Positions 35,553-47,813 of a DNA stretch of 64,000 nt are shown here, in pieces; positions within the stretch are counted from its first letter, which is position 1; every line of letters begins with the position of its first letter. The stretch covers positions 30,819,465 through 30,883,464 of the forward strand of contig OX392536.1 in assembly GCA_947623455.1 (NCBI GenBank), in the 5' to 3' direction. The DNA is from Mimachlamys varia. Its lineage: Eukaryota; Mollusca; Bivalvia; Pectinida; Pectinidae. Made by a program: the position numbers and the translations under genes. The notes below the pieces were generated by a model. The model did no database searches and had not been told where the DNA came from. It saw only the letters and a program-made list of their open reading frames with translations.

Positions 35553-37086
35553 GTATGTCAAAAGTTTCCATTTAAATAAGATTTGTTGGATCTGACAGTT
35601 GTGTTAGAGTCTCACAAAAATGAAACATTCTAAACTGTTATCATAAACCTACTATGAAATTAAAGACTTTCAAACTCATTAATCATATGTAGTACCATGA
35701 GTTTGAATTTTTTTTAAAGGTGCAGTTTCAAAACTGCCCACGCTTACATTTCCTTCATACTTCACATGTCAATTACCTGTGACAAATCAATCATCCAAAT
35801 ATATTTCTTAATTTATTTCATTACCTGGGAGTCTTAGGATTGCACCTTGTCGAAGTCCTTATAACACAAGATGGGTACCCCAACATTTTTCTTTTCTAAA
35901 TCACTATCTTATTTCAAATTTAGATTTTACCTAGTGGAATGCAATAAGGGGACCATAAAGATTATTCTAATACCATATTGGCATATACCTATGTAATGAA
36001 ATGATTGTTTTTGTAAACTTAATTTGAAAATTACTCCAAAAATTAAACAAAAACCGACACAAATGTCAAGTTCGCTTCAATATTTATATATGTTATGGTA
36101 TGTGTCAAGCTATGATTTTTATTCAAAATAAGGGCATATATATCCTCTCTACGTGAAAAAAGTTTCGTGCAATTTGGAAACCGGTAAAATAGTTTTTGAA
36201 ACTGAAATAATGAATGTGGTCAAATTTTTTAGACATGTCAGTTTTATTCAAAAATGTCTTAAAGTTTCACTGAAATACTTCGTCACCAGGTAAAGATAAA
36301 AGTCATGAAATAATCATTTATTATCATCAGTATACGCCTCAGAAAGTGTAAATTTTTGCTTTGTTGGTTGGAAAATAATTTTCAAGCAAGAAGTATCCCA
36401 CATTTTCCATCCCCACTGTTGTACAAGAAGTGTTACTACTAATGCATATGTTAGTTTCGCACTTGTATGTAATATTAAGTATGAATTGATAAGGTAAATA
36501 CTACACAGTTCGATTAAACATCATAAAGAACTCATTTTCAGAATCGGGCTTTGAAACTTTATTTGGAGGGGTGAATAATTGTGGCCTGTAACTGTATATT
36601 TCAGCATAAGGTATAAAACAAGGTGTTCCACTCCCTCATTTCTATTACTGTCCGCATCAAAACAGCACATAGTCTGTTTATAGCTTACTGAATGTTTGTG
36701 TGTGTATATATATATATATATAAATGATTTTTTCAAAACAGATTGGTTTTGTTGATTGTTGTTTTTCCTAACAGAAACTACTGTTTTCTATAGAATGGTT
36801 TTGAGAGTTTTTCTTTAATTTATTTATATATTTCTTGAAACATTTATATTGTCATTTTACGACAGGTAGTCCTTATATATGTGATAACACACCAGAAGTT
36901 ACCGGTTTGTGGGAAAGTGATTAAATGTTAACACCAATGAATTGTTTATGAATTGATTAATTTACTTGTGTATTTGTTGTAATTGTATATTTTGCAATAT
37001 AATTATTTTACTGTTTTTCACAAAAATTGAAACCAATAGTTTTTATGCAATAAGGGGTTTCTGGTGAACCTGTTTTTCAAACTGTG

Positions 37087-37620
37087 ATGGAAGGTAAATG
37101 TGTTGGGATAAACTGTTCTTTTAGATTCAAAGACAAGGCTAAGGCTAAAAGCTACTCTGCCAGAACCGCATTGGCACCTGAATATGAATGGTTGCTGGAA
37201 ATGTTGAAATTAGATGGGGTAGATGTTACAAGTTTTGGTGAATTAGATTTAGAGTATCTACAAACTGTAGCCTGTGGTACTTACCAGTTAAAACTCGCTC
37301 CAGGTTACATTGAAGAGCATATGACAACAGACGGTGACTATGAAGTATGGGTGTACCAACACTCGGAGGATTTGATTAGGGGTCAGATTCACTCCAGACA
37401 TAAGTCACAAGTGAAATACAATGTCTGGATTCGCTATGACATACATGACAAAACTGACCGTGTTAAAGACTACTACTGTGTGTGTACAGCTGGAAGAAGA
37501 ACGGTTGGAATGTGTGCTCACACAGCCAGTATCATTTATTTCCTAGGATACATGTCTCATCATTCTGCTAAGGAGCCCTTGCCACATGCAAAAAAATTCA
37601 AGTCAGCCATGCTTTCATAA
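37087..37620 (+). CDS. SWIM zinc-finger protein of the transposon
   Basis: A 177-aa frame from ATG at 37087 to TAA; the frame is open upstream to a TAA at 37051, so a spliced 5' part is possible. Residues ~135-150 contain the SWIM signature YYCVCTAGRRTVGMCAH, with the C-x-C-x9-C-x-H pattern of this zinc-binding fold, followed by a hydrophobic helix. SWIM domains bind DNA or protein and often end MULE-type and other eukaryotic transposases. It lies between the ~105-bp inverted ends of the element. No DDE catalytic domain is seen in it or beside it. It may be the last exon of a larger lost protein, or an accessory transposon protein. It is the only long uninterrupted frame among the mobile elements here. 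Confidence 0.72.
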   Translation: MEGKCVGINCSFRFKDKAKAKSYSARTALAPEYEWLLEMLKLDGVDVTSFGELDLEYLQTVACGTYQLKLAPGYIEEHMTTDGDYEVWVYQHSEDLIRGQIHSRHKSQVKYNVWIRYDIHDKTDRVKDYYCVCTAGRRTVGMCAHTASIIYFLGYMSHHSAKEPLPHAKKFKSAMLS

Positions 37621-37689
37621 GTTCTTCACACAATGTATGTGGTCTTGCATCTAAATGGATTAGACGTAATTATACCCATTCAGACTTTC

Positions 37690-38060
37690 ATAACACATAC
37701 TTATTGACAGTGATGATAAAGTATGTTAAGTTTCATTTGGATCACTCATGAAAGGTGGTAGTAATTCACTGTACAAAATATACCACAAAAAAAGGCGGCC
37801 ATTTTTTCAGCCATCTTGGATTTTTTCAAAAACAAAATCATGCCATGCACTACCACTCATCATGATGAAAAAGTATGCCAAGATTCACTGAGATCCATCA
37901 GGCTACATGTATGTAGAAGTAGTTCCCACAACAAAATATAAACAGTAGCGCCGTTTGTCGGCCATTTTGAATTTTTTTAAACCAAAAACATGTAATGCAC
38001 TACTACTCATCACAATGATAGAGTACTTCAAATGTCATTGGGATCCACCGAGACATGTAG
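37690..38060. repeat. Three diverged ~140-bp repeats inside the transposon
   Basis: Each unit has CGGCCATTTT, a run of T, then CATGCACTACTACTCATCA-like sequence and GGATCCA or a variant. They follow the SWIM ORF directly. They are similar, in reverse, to the repeat at 24150-24650. Confidence 0.5.
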
Positions 38061-39139
38061 AAATAGTTCAATAAACAACTGTTAACAAATGTGAGACCTG
38101 ACATGACCAACCGACCAGACAACATGCGCGATTCCTATATATCCCCCTCCCTCCAGCCCTAACCGTCACTTTGTGAAGCGGGTCATTATAACAGGGTCAC
38201 TGCTGGTGTAAAAGAGCCACATAATGTAGTAATACAGGTCTTTGTACCCAAAGGGGTTAAACCTTTAAGATTTGAACAAAGAAGTAGTCTCAGATGTGCA
38301 ACATAAGGCCCATTTTGGTCTCTTGTTAGGATTTGCAAAAGAGAGACCTTTTCACTGACAGGTGACTCACTTTAATTTGTTTTGGTATGTAATAGATTAC
38401 ATAACATGGCAAGCTTTAAATCGGCGCATCTAGATATAACCAACAAAATGTTTCAGTCAACATGGTGTATTTTCATTTTTCAAGAATCTGCATTTTTGAA
38501 ACTCTGCAGCTTAAAATTATATGTTACCGGTTGTAAAATGTCTTCAAATTCCTTATGCATTAACAACAGATATATGGCCTAATTTGTAGTTGAAATTATA
38601 CCTTGACAACAACTGAAACATATTTGAAATGAAAACTGAAATTTGGTAAAAATACATTTTTTGGTCGATTTTGGGAGAAAATAATATTTTTATAAGATAA
38701 TATTTTTAATTTTTTTAATTTTTTACTCAAAACAAATGGGGGTATGCATCGGCCTAAACTGATAGGTATTATTTAACAGGTTTTTCTGTAAATTAAAATT
38801 TATAAAACATGAAATATTGATAGTGTGGCAGAAGTTAACTGGAAGATACCCCTTTTTCCGGTCAGGACATGAAAAAAGTCAGCCCTGCTCAATTCTGAGT
38901 ATGTGAATGGAATTGAAAAGTCCAGTAATATCACAGATGCACTTCAGGCAATAACCAAATGCAGTATTAAAAAATTCTAAGCGTGGGCATATCCCTATGG
39001 AAATTCATCATAGGCTGAAACTCCACCTTTCATATTAGGTTTATGATAACAGTTTAGAATGTTTCATTTTTGTCAGAATGTAACGAAACTGTCAGATCCA
39101 ACAAATCTAATTTAAATGGAAACCTCTGACAGACATTTG

Positions 39140-40490
39140 TAAGTTAACCATTGCAGAGTGTTTCCAAGGCACATTAATGTTTAAACCAACATAAAGTTCT
39201 GCGTCTTGATCTGCTTGTTGGCAGCCCTGTTAGATTGTGTTGGTGCTTGCTGACGATTAGTTCAGCTGACTGTCGTTGTCAAATTTTGGCTCGGGATTAT
39301 CTAAAATATAATTCTTGTATTTTGTTGTTACCATGCAACTAGAATCTGAATGTTTATTATGGTGACATGTTATTGTCACTATCTGGTTATGAGAAATGAT
39401 TTGATTATATAAACAAAATAGCGTTGCTGAAGGGTTTTCCAAACCTGTATGACAGATTTAATGTAATAGGTTTATAACAAGTTTATATAATGAAAGCCAT
39501 AGTATGTTGATACAAATGTACCATATTGCTTGCAAAGTTCTTCCTTACGTAGTGTTTTTTCAAAAATTAAAAAATACAAAGTATGACAAATGTCGTCTTT
39601 TTAAAATGCCCAGTTTATCAATATATTAACTAGACTGACATATGTAATGTATGAGGCGGTAAGGAATCGAACTTACCATCTCGTACAATACATACGTCAG
39701 TATTAGTACGCTTCACAACGGTCATTAGTCTGGGGAAGATGACATTATAGTCATCGTAAACCCACACTTATATAGCATATTGATTTTGTCGTATAACTTC
39801 TAATCTTGTGACATTACAAACCTAAAGAAACTGTTCCGAAAAATGCACGATTCATCAAAAAAATATCAGCGTATCCTATCTTGTTTAACGTCCGAAAAAT
39901 AGCTAAAAGCCCTTCGTGTTAATGCGTTTAGCAAAGAATAACTAATACCCTCTTTTGGACAGTCCTGGGAAAAGAACAAACCGTCATACTTTTTTGTTTA
40001 ACTTGCCACAATAGAACCAAAATTGAGGCATTGCCGATAATAAGAGATGTAGGGACCTCCAATAGTATGAAAAGCATAATAACTCCAAACATTCAGGGAT
40101 CTTCAGTTTAGAAAACTTCTTTTTACGTCTTTTACTAGTGTCATATCGAAAAAATATTCTATAAATTACATGAAATGTATCATATTCAAGTGAACACATA
40201 TCAATGTTGCTGATTCAACATGTATAAACATTCGAGCCCATCTGGTCATTGTCGGTTAGCTTATTAGTACGCATGCCTCATTTTACAGCCCAGAATTATC
40301 AAATCTGTTACCTATCATTTCGGAACTTTTCTCTGGGGAAACACGATTGGAAGACAATGAAGGTCAGCAGTTATATATTTTTAATCGGAGGAAACTTGTG
40401 TCAAACGAAACAAGAGGTGTCTTGACAGAAAGTATAAGAAAAACCAGGAGCAGCTGTGACAGTGTTAATGACAAAGTATAACTCACATAC
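39140..40490. other. Intergenic DNA with a tRNA-like relic
   Basis: Most of this 1.3 kb shows nothing. On the minus strand, about 39725-39645, GACCGTTGTGAAGCGTAC and, some 40 bp on, AAGTTCGATTCCTTACCGCC resemble the A and B boxes of a tRNA-derived SINE head. The intervening part does not fold as a tRNA. Confidence 0.35.
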
Positions 40491-40491
40491 A

Positions 40492-40606
40492 CGGTGCTGC
40501 TATTTCATCATCTGGATAAGGGGTGACAAAAAACTCTGCATTTCTCTCTCTCCCAACCATTTCAGATTCGGCAAAAGCTCCTTGACAAGTGTCATTTTCC
40601 ACTAAA
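40492..40606 (-). pseudogene. Possible frameshifted coding exon
   Basis: Read on the minus strand, one frame gives a hydrophobic signal-like stretch (TFIFFAICSSLLCLV) then ENDTCQGAFAESEMVGREK and stops soon after. A second frame, one base away, continues with NAEFFVTPYPDDEIAAP to a good GTATGT donor. Together they look like one exon with a 1-bp change, but I recognise no family and found no neighbouring exons. It may be chance. Confidence 0.2.
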
Positions 40607-40859
40607 CACAACAGTGATGAACATATTGCAAAAAAGATAAAGGTATGTCGAAAGTCAACTCAGTAATATTAATCTTAAACGCTAATAAACGGTCATTATG
40701 CATTAAATGAAAAACTAGATAATATCATAACATTATAAATATAGCAAAATTTTCATGATATTTTTGTATGCAGTAACTTCTTCTCAAAACAATCATAAAG
40801 TGTATACAGTTTCACAAATAAATTAACTAAGGAGTGTATTTTATACAAATATCAAATTA

Positions 40860-41310
40860 TGTTGGAAAAAAAGAGATTTCCGAGGCGTTAACAAAATCAT
40901 AATCCAAACTTGAAATTGATTAAACTAGGGGCACAATATGAACAAAGGAAATATTTACATAGAGAGCCTTGTAAAAGTACATGAGAATAAGACCAGGGCC
41001 CGTTTTCATGAAACTGTTCTCATGCTCAAGCATGGATTTTGTCTTCAAGCCAGCTTTCTTGAAACTTACCTGAATCATGTCGAAGAATCATTTTAAAAGT
41101 TGTAAACAGCTTACGAGTTTATGCCTCTTTAACTTTTTATCATAACTTTGACAAAATTCGATTGTTTTTATAATTTATAGCCATAACAAGAAATAAAGCT
41201 TGAGCACAGAATTCATGCTTAAGCATGAGAACGATTTCATGAATACGGGCCCAGGTGTTCCGGAGAGTAAGCGTCTTCTGCTTCACCCGGAAGAGTAAGC
41301 GTCTTGTGCT
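40860..41310 (-). mobile_element. HR dispersed repeat with nested palindromic element
   Basis: This HR copy is in the minus orientation. Outer HR segments (CGTTAACAAAATCATAATCC, GAGAATAAGACCAGG and, after the insert, AGGTGTTCCGGA) are split by a 253-bp palindromic element at 40998-41250. Confidence 0.75.
40998..41250. mobile_element. Palindromic MITE nested in HR, second copy
   Basis: The ends GCCCGTTTTCATGAAACTGT and ACGATTTCATGAATACGGGC are inverted. The flanking direct repeat is CCAGG, which is the reverse complement of the CCTGG flanking the copy at 5710. Both copies therefore sit at the same position of HR. Confidence 0.82.
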
Positions 41311-42839
41311 TTTGTTTTTAAGTCAGGATTACCATATTCATCCGATTAATGACACAGAACTGGCGTTGGTGAAGAGCCATGCAATATATTACCAATACAA
41401 AGGGTTGCATCAGGGAAGCTTTCTGTCGTCACTTTAAATTGAACTCCATAACGTTTTAACTTGGTGACGCAGGATGTCACCATGGCATACATCGGATACG
41501 CCGGTGGAAAGGAATTAATGGTTTATCGATCTCGGTAGTTCACACTGCTAGACAGCATTCTGACTGTATTTCCTAGGGCGATCAGAGTGAACAGATAGCC
41601 ATGGTTCGATACATACGTTTGCAGGTAAGGTTCTCTTTTATCATATTTTTTTTTACATATTGTAATGCTTGAATCATTGCATGTGATAATGACATTATTA
41701 AACCAGAAACCAATATACATTTGGGCAAGATTCAAATGTATATAAACCTGCGAAGTTGAGAATTTGTTTTAAACACACAAACATATTTGTCTATGTATAA
41801 TGTATTGTTTTCTAAAGTGTGAAGGGTTAAACGCCGGTCCTACGATTATACTTACATTTTCAATTCATATGTCATGGAGCTCTTACATAAAATACGGTTT
41901 TGCTGATTTTCATTTCTTTAACTTACGTTTGATAATATGATCACAGTTTTGAATAACATTGCTAAATAAAATAAATCCAGAGGAAAAACAAACACCCAGA
42001 GTAATCCTTTCAAACGTATCTTAAACTTTCTTACAAGTAAAACATTACAAGTTTTTGTTTTGTTTTGTAAACAATGATACGAATACAATAAACAGACGTG
42101 TTATCTTGTATAATACCTCTGTGATAAATATGGATATCTATATTATAAAATATATAAATCTTGTCGGAAACTGTGCATGTCAATGTTGAGAAAAGTGCTA
42201 AAATTACATGATTATTGTTCTTTTGGTGCGAGCTACTTTTGGTGACTGACAACAATGCTCGGTTTATTTGAGTGAGGTTATTAAAATGCATTTTCGTAAA
42301 AAAGGAGAAGTTTTATTAGATACTCGCGAATAAAGTTAAATGCATGCTTGCTGTTACTTTTTTACTTTTAAGGCTATTTCATATCAATGATGAGTCGTAG
42401 GATTTTTTATTTGGTAATTCATGTACTAAGCATTTATTGGGAAAAATATTATATAGGAATGACAAAAGAATCAACATAAACGGTATTCTTAACGACAACC
42501 CCCCCCCCCCAAAAAAAATATATAGATTCTTGTATTGTTATTAACCAGTATCCTAATATTCCCCGAGGTAGTCTCATCAACAGGGCTCCTGACGAGAAAT
42601 CCCCTTATTTTCAAAAGGTGTTTGATATTTAATATGCACATAGATAAATAGAGGTTACTTAATTAAAAAGGTGCAGCACATGTGTGTGTTACGTCATTTT
42701 ACACATCAATTGGTTGTAGGGACATTTATATACTTGTTTATCTAGTATGTATTTATATGCACTTTCATATTATTACATGTTAACTTAATGATTGCTGGTG
42801 ATTGTAAGACTTACTTTATTTATGCAAGTATCAAATTAT
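41311..42839. other. Intergenic DNA without a gene
   Basis: About 1.5 kb of AT-rich DNA. A C-run followed by an A-run lies near 42499-42520. No exon or repeat array is supported. Confidence 0.5.
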
Positions 42840-42930
42840 TATACACATGTTGTGAAGCGCTTTAGAGTAATTTTACAAAATATATAGAGCGCGATGGCAA
42901 TGTTGTATATCATTATTATTATTATATGAT
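42840..42930 (+). mobile_element. SINE tail fragment
   Basis: GAAGCGCTTTAGAGTA, then ATATATAGAGCGCGATGGCA and an ATT-rich end resemble the 3' part of the SINE at 10436-10790. The tRNA-like head is missing. Confidence 0.5.
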
Positions 42931-43035
42931 ATTTATTTCACTCGAGTTAATGACTTTTCAAAAGCTACAAAGGAGTTTAAGCGCATGTCGTTTGTAACTT
43001 ATGAGATATAACTAATGAGAGTGAAATAGTTCACG
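42931..43035. mobile_element. Foldback MITE, short relative of the 11.4-kb element
   Basis: An imperfect palindrome with ATTTATTTCACTCGAGTTAA on the left and AATGAGAGTGAAATAGTT on the right, around a pair of inverted CTACAAA/TTTGTAA segments. The ATTTATTTCACTCGAG core is identical to that at 11429-11600. Confidence 0.6.
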
Positions 43036-43499
43036 CACAATCTCAGTCGGAAACGGTTTAATGTTCAACTTAGAAATCAATCAAAAGGCCATCAGGTCAT
43101 ATACCACTTGTTGTATATCGGTAAAACCAAATATTTTTTCTAAACAATGCTCCAGGTTTAACATGTAAATATATGCTGTTTTTTTCTTACCGAATGGTTA
43201 CTTTCAAAAGAGGTTTTAATGATTACATTTAATGAAATTCTGAAACCGAGTCTCAGTATTTAAAATTGTCTTTTCATTTATGAATCTAAGGAGCCCTTAT
43301 TTTTAAATGCGCAGAGTAATATTGTGGTGTTAGTGTCGGTCGTTATCCGTAAGTATTGTTCTTATATGTCATTTTTTTCCCTTTTGATTTATAGGTTTTT
43401 TGACCTAGAAGTATTTTTTCATGTCTACAAATTTATCTGCCCATGTGTAGATATCTCTCTATCTGTAAATAAAACTATTATATGTGAAAATAACTTTAC

Positions 43500-43714
43500 T
43501 GACCTGTAAATATATATTTGTCATCGTTTTATACATTTTTTTCTTTTCTGTAAATATCTGTTCTTGTCTGTAATGATCTTTAATTGCAATCTAAATATAT
43601 ATTTTTATCTCTTAATATCTATTTTTTTCCAGAAAATATTTCATCTTCTCCGTAACCATATTTTCTTATCTGTAAACATCGTTTCTAATCTGTAAATTCG
43701 TCTGATGAATGAAT
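43500..43714. repeat. Degenerate CTGTAAATAT repeat
   Basis: TCTGTAAATAT and variants recur every 25-35 bp from about 43500 to 43700. Similar degenerate copies flank the Harbinger element, at about 44505-44530 and 48165-48270, so that element and the hairpin at 43715 seem to have landed in one old repeat field. Confidence 0.5.
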
Positions 43715-43881
43715 ATATAAGGATTGTACCTCATTTTGACTGCGTATACGGTAGTATGCCCGCAGTTGGCAACGAACATATTCAATATGGAGCGCGTAAA
43801 GCACTCCATAGTGAATATGTTCGTTGCCAACTGCGGGCATACTACCGTATACGCAGTCAAAATGAGGTACAATCCTTATAT
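43715..43881. repeat. Nearly perfect 167-bp hairpin
   Basis: Two 78-bp arms are complementary with one mismatch seen by eye, around a loop of about 11 bp. The arm begins ATATAAGGATTGTACCTCAT and passes through ACTGCGTATACGGTAGTATG. Similar frames appear on both strands because of the palindrome and are not genes. A related degraded piece (ACTGCGTATACG..TCGCAGT) is at 44418-44448. A young foldback element is the likeliest reading; transcription would give a long double-stranded RNA stem. Confidence 0.9.
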
Positions 43882-44537
43882 TTACACCATTTTTAATTTT
43901 CAAGTGCTATACGAAGAAAAAAACATTTGAAGCGAGTTGCTAAGATGGTAACTACGATGGCCGTTGTTGCTAAAATAATATAGTCCCATTGGATTTCATC
44001 AATATATTGGTAAATTAAAAAATACACAGTGAACAACACTATTTTTCTTCATAACATCATATGTCAATTTGGTATTAAATAAGATTTCTAGCATGTCGAA
44101 TTTATTTCTTTATTTATAACGGTCGTTATGTACACGCATTGACACAGTGATCTGGTTGTGACGCGGTCCGACGTCAGACGTCACAACTGCAGGGCGCCGC
44201 CATGTTTGCGTTACCGCCAAAGAGTTTCGAATGCGCATTATTACGAATCAAAAGTTTGCTAGAACTAGTTATTGTTTAATCACAGGAATTTATTCCATAT
44301 ATGTTCCATGTTTCAAAATCTTGTAGGAACAACACAAGGGCCGGCAGCGAATACTTATTTTTCTGAAGCGTGAACGACGCCATATTTGAACAAATATCAA
44401 TCCGCCGAGCCTTTTTTCACTGCGTATACGCTAATATATTCGCAGTCAGAGTTTACTAAGCACAAGAATGGAGAGGTGTAAATATATTTTTTTATCTGAA
44501 AAAAAACCATTTCTTATCTGTGAATATGTCGTCTTTA
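43882..44537. other. Intergenic DNA, locally CpG-rich
   Basis: Around 44150-44420 the sequence is unusually rich in CpG for this window, with GACGTCAGACGTCA and GGGCGCCGCCATG. No frame follows the ATG for long. It may be a remnant of a promoter or of a mobile element. Confidence 0.3.
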
Positions 44538-46195
44538 GCCCCGTTTCATGACGAAATTAACACATGTGTAAATCTTTTGCCCATATGCAAATTTACTCAT
44601 GTATGCATATTTCGTCATGTAAACGCATTTACATACGTGTGTAAAAATACTTCAGGTGCAAATTTGCACCTGGTCCCGACAAGATGCAAAAGTATTTTTG
44701 CATATATGCAATATTCGTGTATGTATGTGTTTCTCACGAACGGTCGAATAATCGCTTAATATATAATATAAAATGACATTTTGGGCAAACAAATTCATCA
44801 TTAGTAGTCAATACACAGTCGTCCACTACAAGATGTGATTTTATCTGAAAATATTAAACAAAATGTAATTATTGATTTTATGTTTGTTAATTATATCATT
44901 ATTTGTTTCGCGAAATTATTGCACAGAATATACATTTTTATGCCCCTAATACGTCTGGTCACTAAGGTCAAAAGTGAAGGTCACAGGGTTAACGTCTATG
45001 GTACCAATGTTACTACCTGTACATGGAATTATAAAAACGGAAGTATTTAAGATATGACGAAGGTTTTGCTTCAAACCGATAAACATACGGTGACATTATT
45101 TGGAGCATACAAATAAAAGTTCACCTAAATATTATAGTACATCCTTATTTTGCATAATTTGGAATTACTTCGTCACTTTTTTCAACATTAAATGACGTCA
45201 CGACTTATTCAATTCTTTTTTTCTTGCAAAAACAAATGACGTTACAAGTAATGCCTCTCAGAAGAGATGTAACTCATGTAACTAAGAGATTAGACAACAA
45301 TAAATTGAGCTTAAGTCAAAGCATATATTTATTTACTTCAGAGCAATCCCTGACTTGAGGGGATTATTTGCAAATGAGTCTGCAATGTCGTTCCGATCAT
45401 TTTGAGTACCTCAGATCTCTCTTGGGGTCGTTGTCTTCTACATGACCGACATCTCCAGCGTCCTTTCAGGCGCCCAAATAATCTTGCCCTGCTAAGACGG
45501 TGTTAAATGATATTTGAACTGGCATAGGATTTGTCCTGTTAGGGTATGGCTGCATCAACCATTGTTTCAACGGAAAGGCTGGGTCACCAAGTAAAACAAC
45601 TGGCATTGGCGATTCACCGTCTTGTAAATCTAACTGTTTTTTCAACTTCGGAAAGAGTTCCTCCGAATATGCATCATGCACCCGTGCAGGCCAACCAATA
45701 TTGTTGGCTTTGAGACATACCTATAATCACAGATAGCCTGTTAGATCAAGAAATAATACATTTTCCTGTTGAGGTAATATCCATGAGAATCTTCCGTGGC
45801 AATTATAAGTATATGACTGGCATCTATTGCTCCACCGCAATTAAGAAATCCCCAGCATTCTTCATATCTTATGATCAGATCATTTTCTTTAATACATCAT
45901 CGACTGAAAAAGTAGCACACTTTTTTGAAAAGCTTTCTAACGATGGATTAACAAACTTTGTGAACACAGATACAGATGGTTGACTTTGAGATACCAAATA
46001 GGCTGCATGTATGTCCTTTGAAGCTTACAAAGGAGCAGACACCGACTTCAAAGTAAATTTTAACGTTATGTGACCACGTTATTCGTTTGATATACATCAA
46101 TGGGTCAATAGGTCTTCTTGCCTCATCAACAAAGTGACGCACAGGAAGCCACCAGTTTTGCCATAACATATTCCAGGGATGTAGTGAGTGTAGTA

Positions 46196-46667
46196 GTCCG
46201 AAGGGTTCTGACTCTGTGATCCGCTTAAATATTAAACAGCTAGCTGCTCGAGAGTCAGAATTCCTCCTTACTTGAAAAGTTTCCTGGTATCTGTTTGAAA
46301 ATGGCCACACGTCGCGAGATCCCGAGAGAGTTTCTTTTTGAACTATCTATTTTATATCACATGACGTAAGCCGGCGGCCATTTTCAAACAGATGCCAGGA
46401 ATCTGGTTAATTTCTAAAAATGGGTGGCGACAGTAACTTTACGACCTCCTCTGGCTTAATTAAATTTGTAAGGTAGTAGAAAGATAACTCTTCTTCCCAT
46501 TGATAAAATATTTGCATGTGATCGGAAATGTGAAAACACAGCTTAAACAGCGACCCGTAAACGGGTCGGTAAAAGTTCCATTTTTCAAATAAGGAGGAAT
46601 TCTGACTCTAACGAGCCACTAGCTGTCCAAGTATTTAAGCGGATCATAGAGTCAGAACCCTTCGCAC
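46196..46667. mobile_element. 472-bp TA-flanked inverted-repeat element
   Basis: Ends starting GTSCGAAGGGTTCTGACTCT are inverted over about 80 bp (through GATCCGCTTAAATA and AGAATTCCTCCTTA) and flanked by TA on both sides. The middle also contains inverted GGCGGCCATTTTCAAACAGA and its complement. No coding capacity. It interrupts the Harbinger transposase gene. Confidence 0.8.
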
Positions 46668-46874
46668 TATGAGAGTAGGTGAGCGTACCACCTAACACCT
46701 AGATATCGAGGATGCCGATTGTTCTGTATTCCACATTTGATGCCAGTCAATACAGGATAACGACGACTTGCTTTTGGACGTCTATAGCATCTGGAACGGT
46801 ACAGGTTGCTGGCGATAGTTTGTTTATATTCCAGTTTTTTACATAGCATGTCAAATGTTTCTTTCCACATTATA

Positions 46875-47813
46875 CAGTTGTGGGATCGCACAACGTTACA
46901 CGATGTGCGGTGGGCGCACGATGGGCGAACGGTGTATGCACGATGTGCGAACGATGCGATCCTGGGCGATTATTTCTAACGCACATTTGGGCGCACGATA
47001 GACTAACATTGTGCGATGACAATCGTGGTTGATGTAAATTTAGAAATGGTTTAACAATATATACGGTTTCGCACTAGTTGTTTTATACATATTTCTATAT
47101 TTTAACTATTTACCTCTATATATTTATCTATCTATATATTTCTAAAAATTAATAATAGTCTTTCTGTAGTTTTAGAAACAAACCAAATAGACACATGTAT
47201 GTAAACTTTCAACTCATATTGACAAGTTCTCATTCAAGTAAATATTGCCAGTTTTACCAAGTTATAAACTGTACCTGTACATGGCCAATATATGTAGATA
47301 TCTCTGGCCCGGGGCACTTACAACACTCGCCTAGGTATAAAAACACAGGTAAAGTGTTGGGGAGGAGAGGGCTTTTCAAATAACTGATTATAAGAGTCCA
47401 GTTTGTTTTCATAACGGTCGCTCGGTAATGGCTGTCGTAGCGTATCGCCGCACACGGGACAGGTAAAACTCCGGCATGTTATTTACATATTCTGATTCCT
47501 GGTAGCTTAACCCGCACTTGGCTATCTTATGATCACTGTAATACCGTTTACTGTATATTGTTAAATTGACATAATCCCAATAAATATGATGCGAATTTAA
47601 ATAGTTTTTGGACAAGAGGGTTCCATATGTTTTTCATTCCGTAATATGTATCGACCAATTGTACCAAATCGTGCTTGTGTGCGATTTAATCGCACACATA
47701 AACGCACGATCTTTAGATCGCCCGGTTGTGCGCACCATGGGCGAACGATGTGTGCACGATGTATGCACGATGAACGCACGCAGTTTTTGGTGCGTTGTGC
47801 GATACCACAACTG
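46875..47813. mobile_element. 939-bp non-autonomous TA-flanked transposon, copy 2
   Basis: This is the same element as the one at 31805-32741: same CAGTTGTGGGATCGCACAAC end, TA flanks, clustered CGATGTGCG motifs and the interior CCCGGGGCACTTACAACACT. The two copies differ by scattered substitutions and small indels. This copy landed in the Harbinger transposase gene, so it is younger than that element. Confidence 0.88.

Larger units (their letters stand above)
35548..39139. mobile_element. DNA transposon with ~105-bp inverted ends and a SWIM ORF
   Basis: The two ends are inverted matches over about 105 bp: the left TGTCAAAAGTTTCCATTTAA aligns with the complement of the right TGTCAGAGGTTTCCATTTAA, and the match continues through AGATTTGTTGGATCTGACAG and AAACTGTTATCATAAACCT. 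A CCCACGCTTA block further in also matches. The 3.6-kb unit contains one intact frame, a SWIM zinc-finger protein, and no recognisable transposase. I could not fix the exact termini or a target duplication. The superfamily is unknown; it may be a derivative that lost its DDE gene. Confidence 0.65.

Noticed and set aside
43666..43930. Four similar 63-72 codon frames on both strands
   Set aside because: They mirror each other because the sequence is a nearly perfect palindrome.
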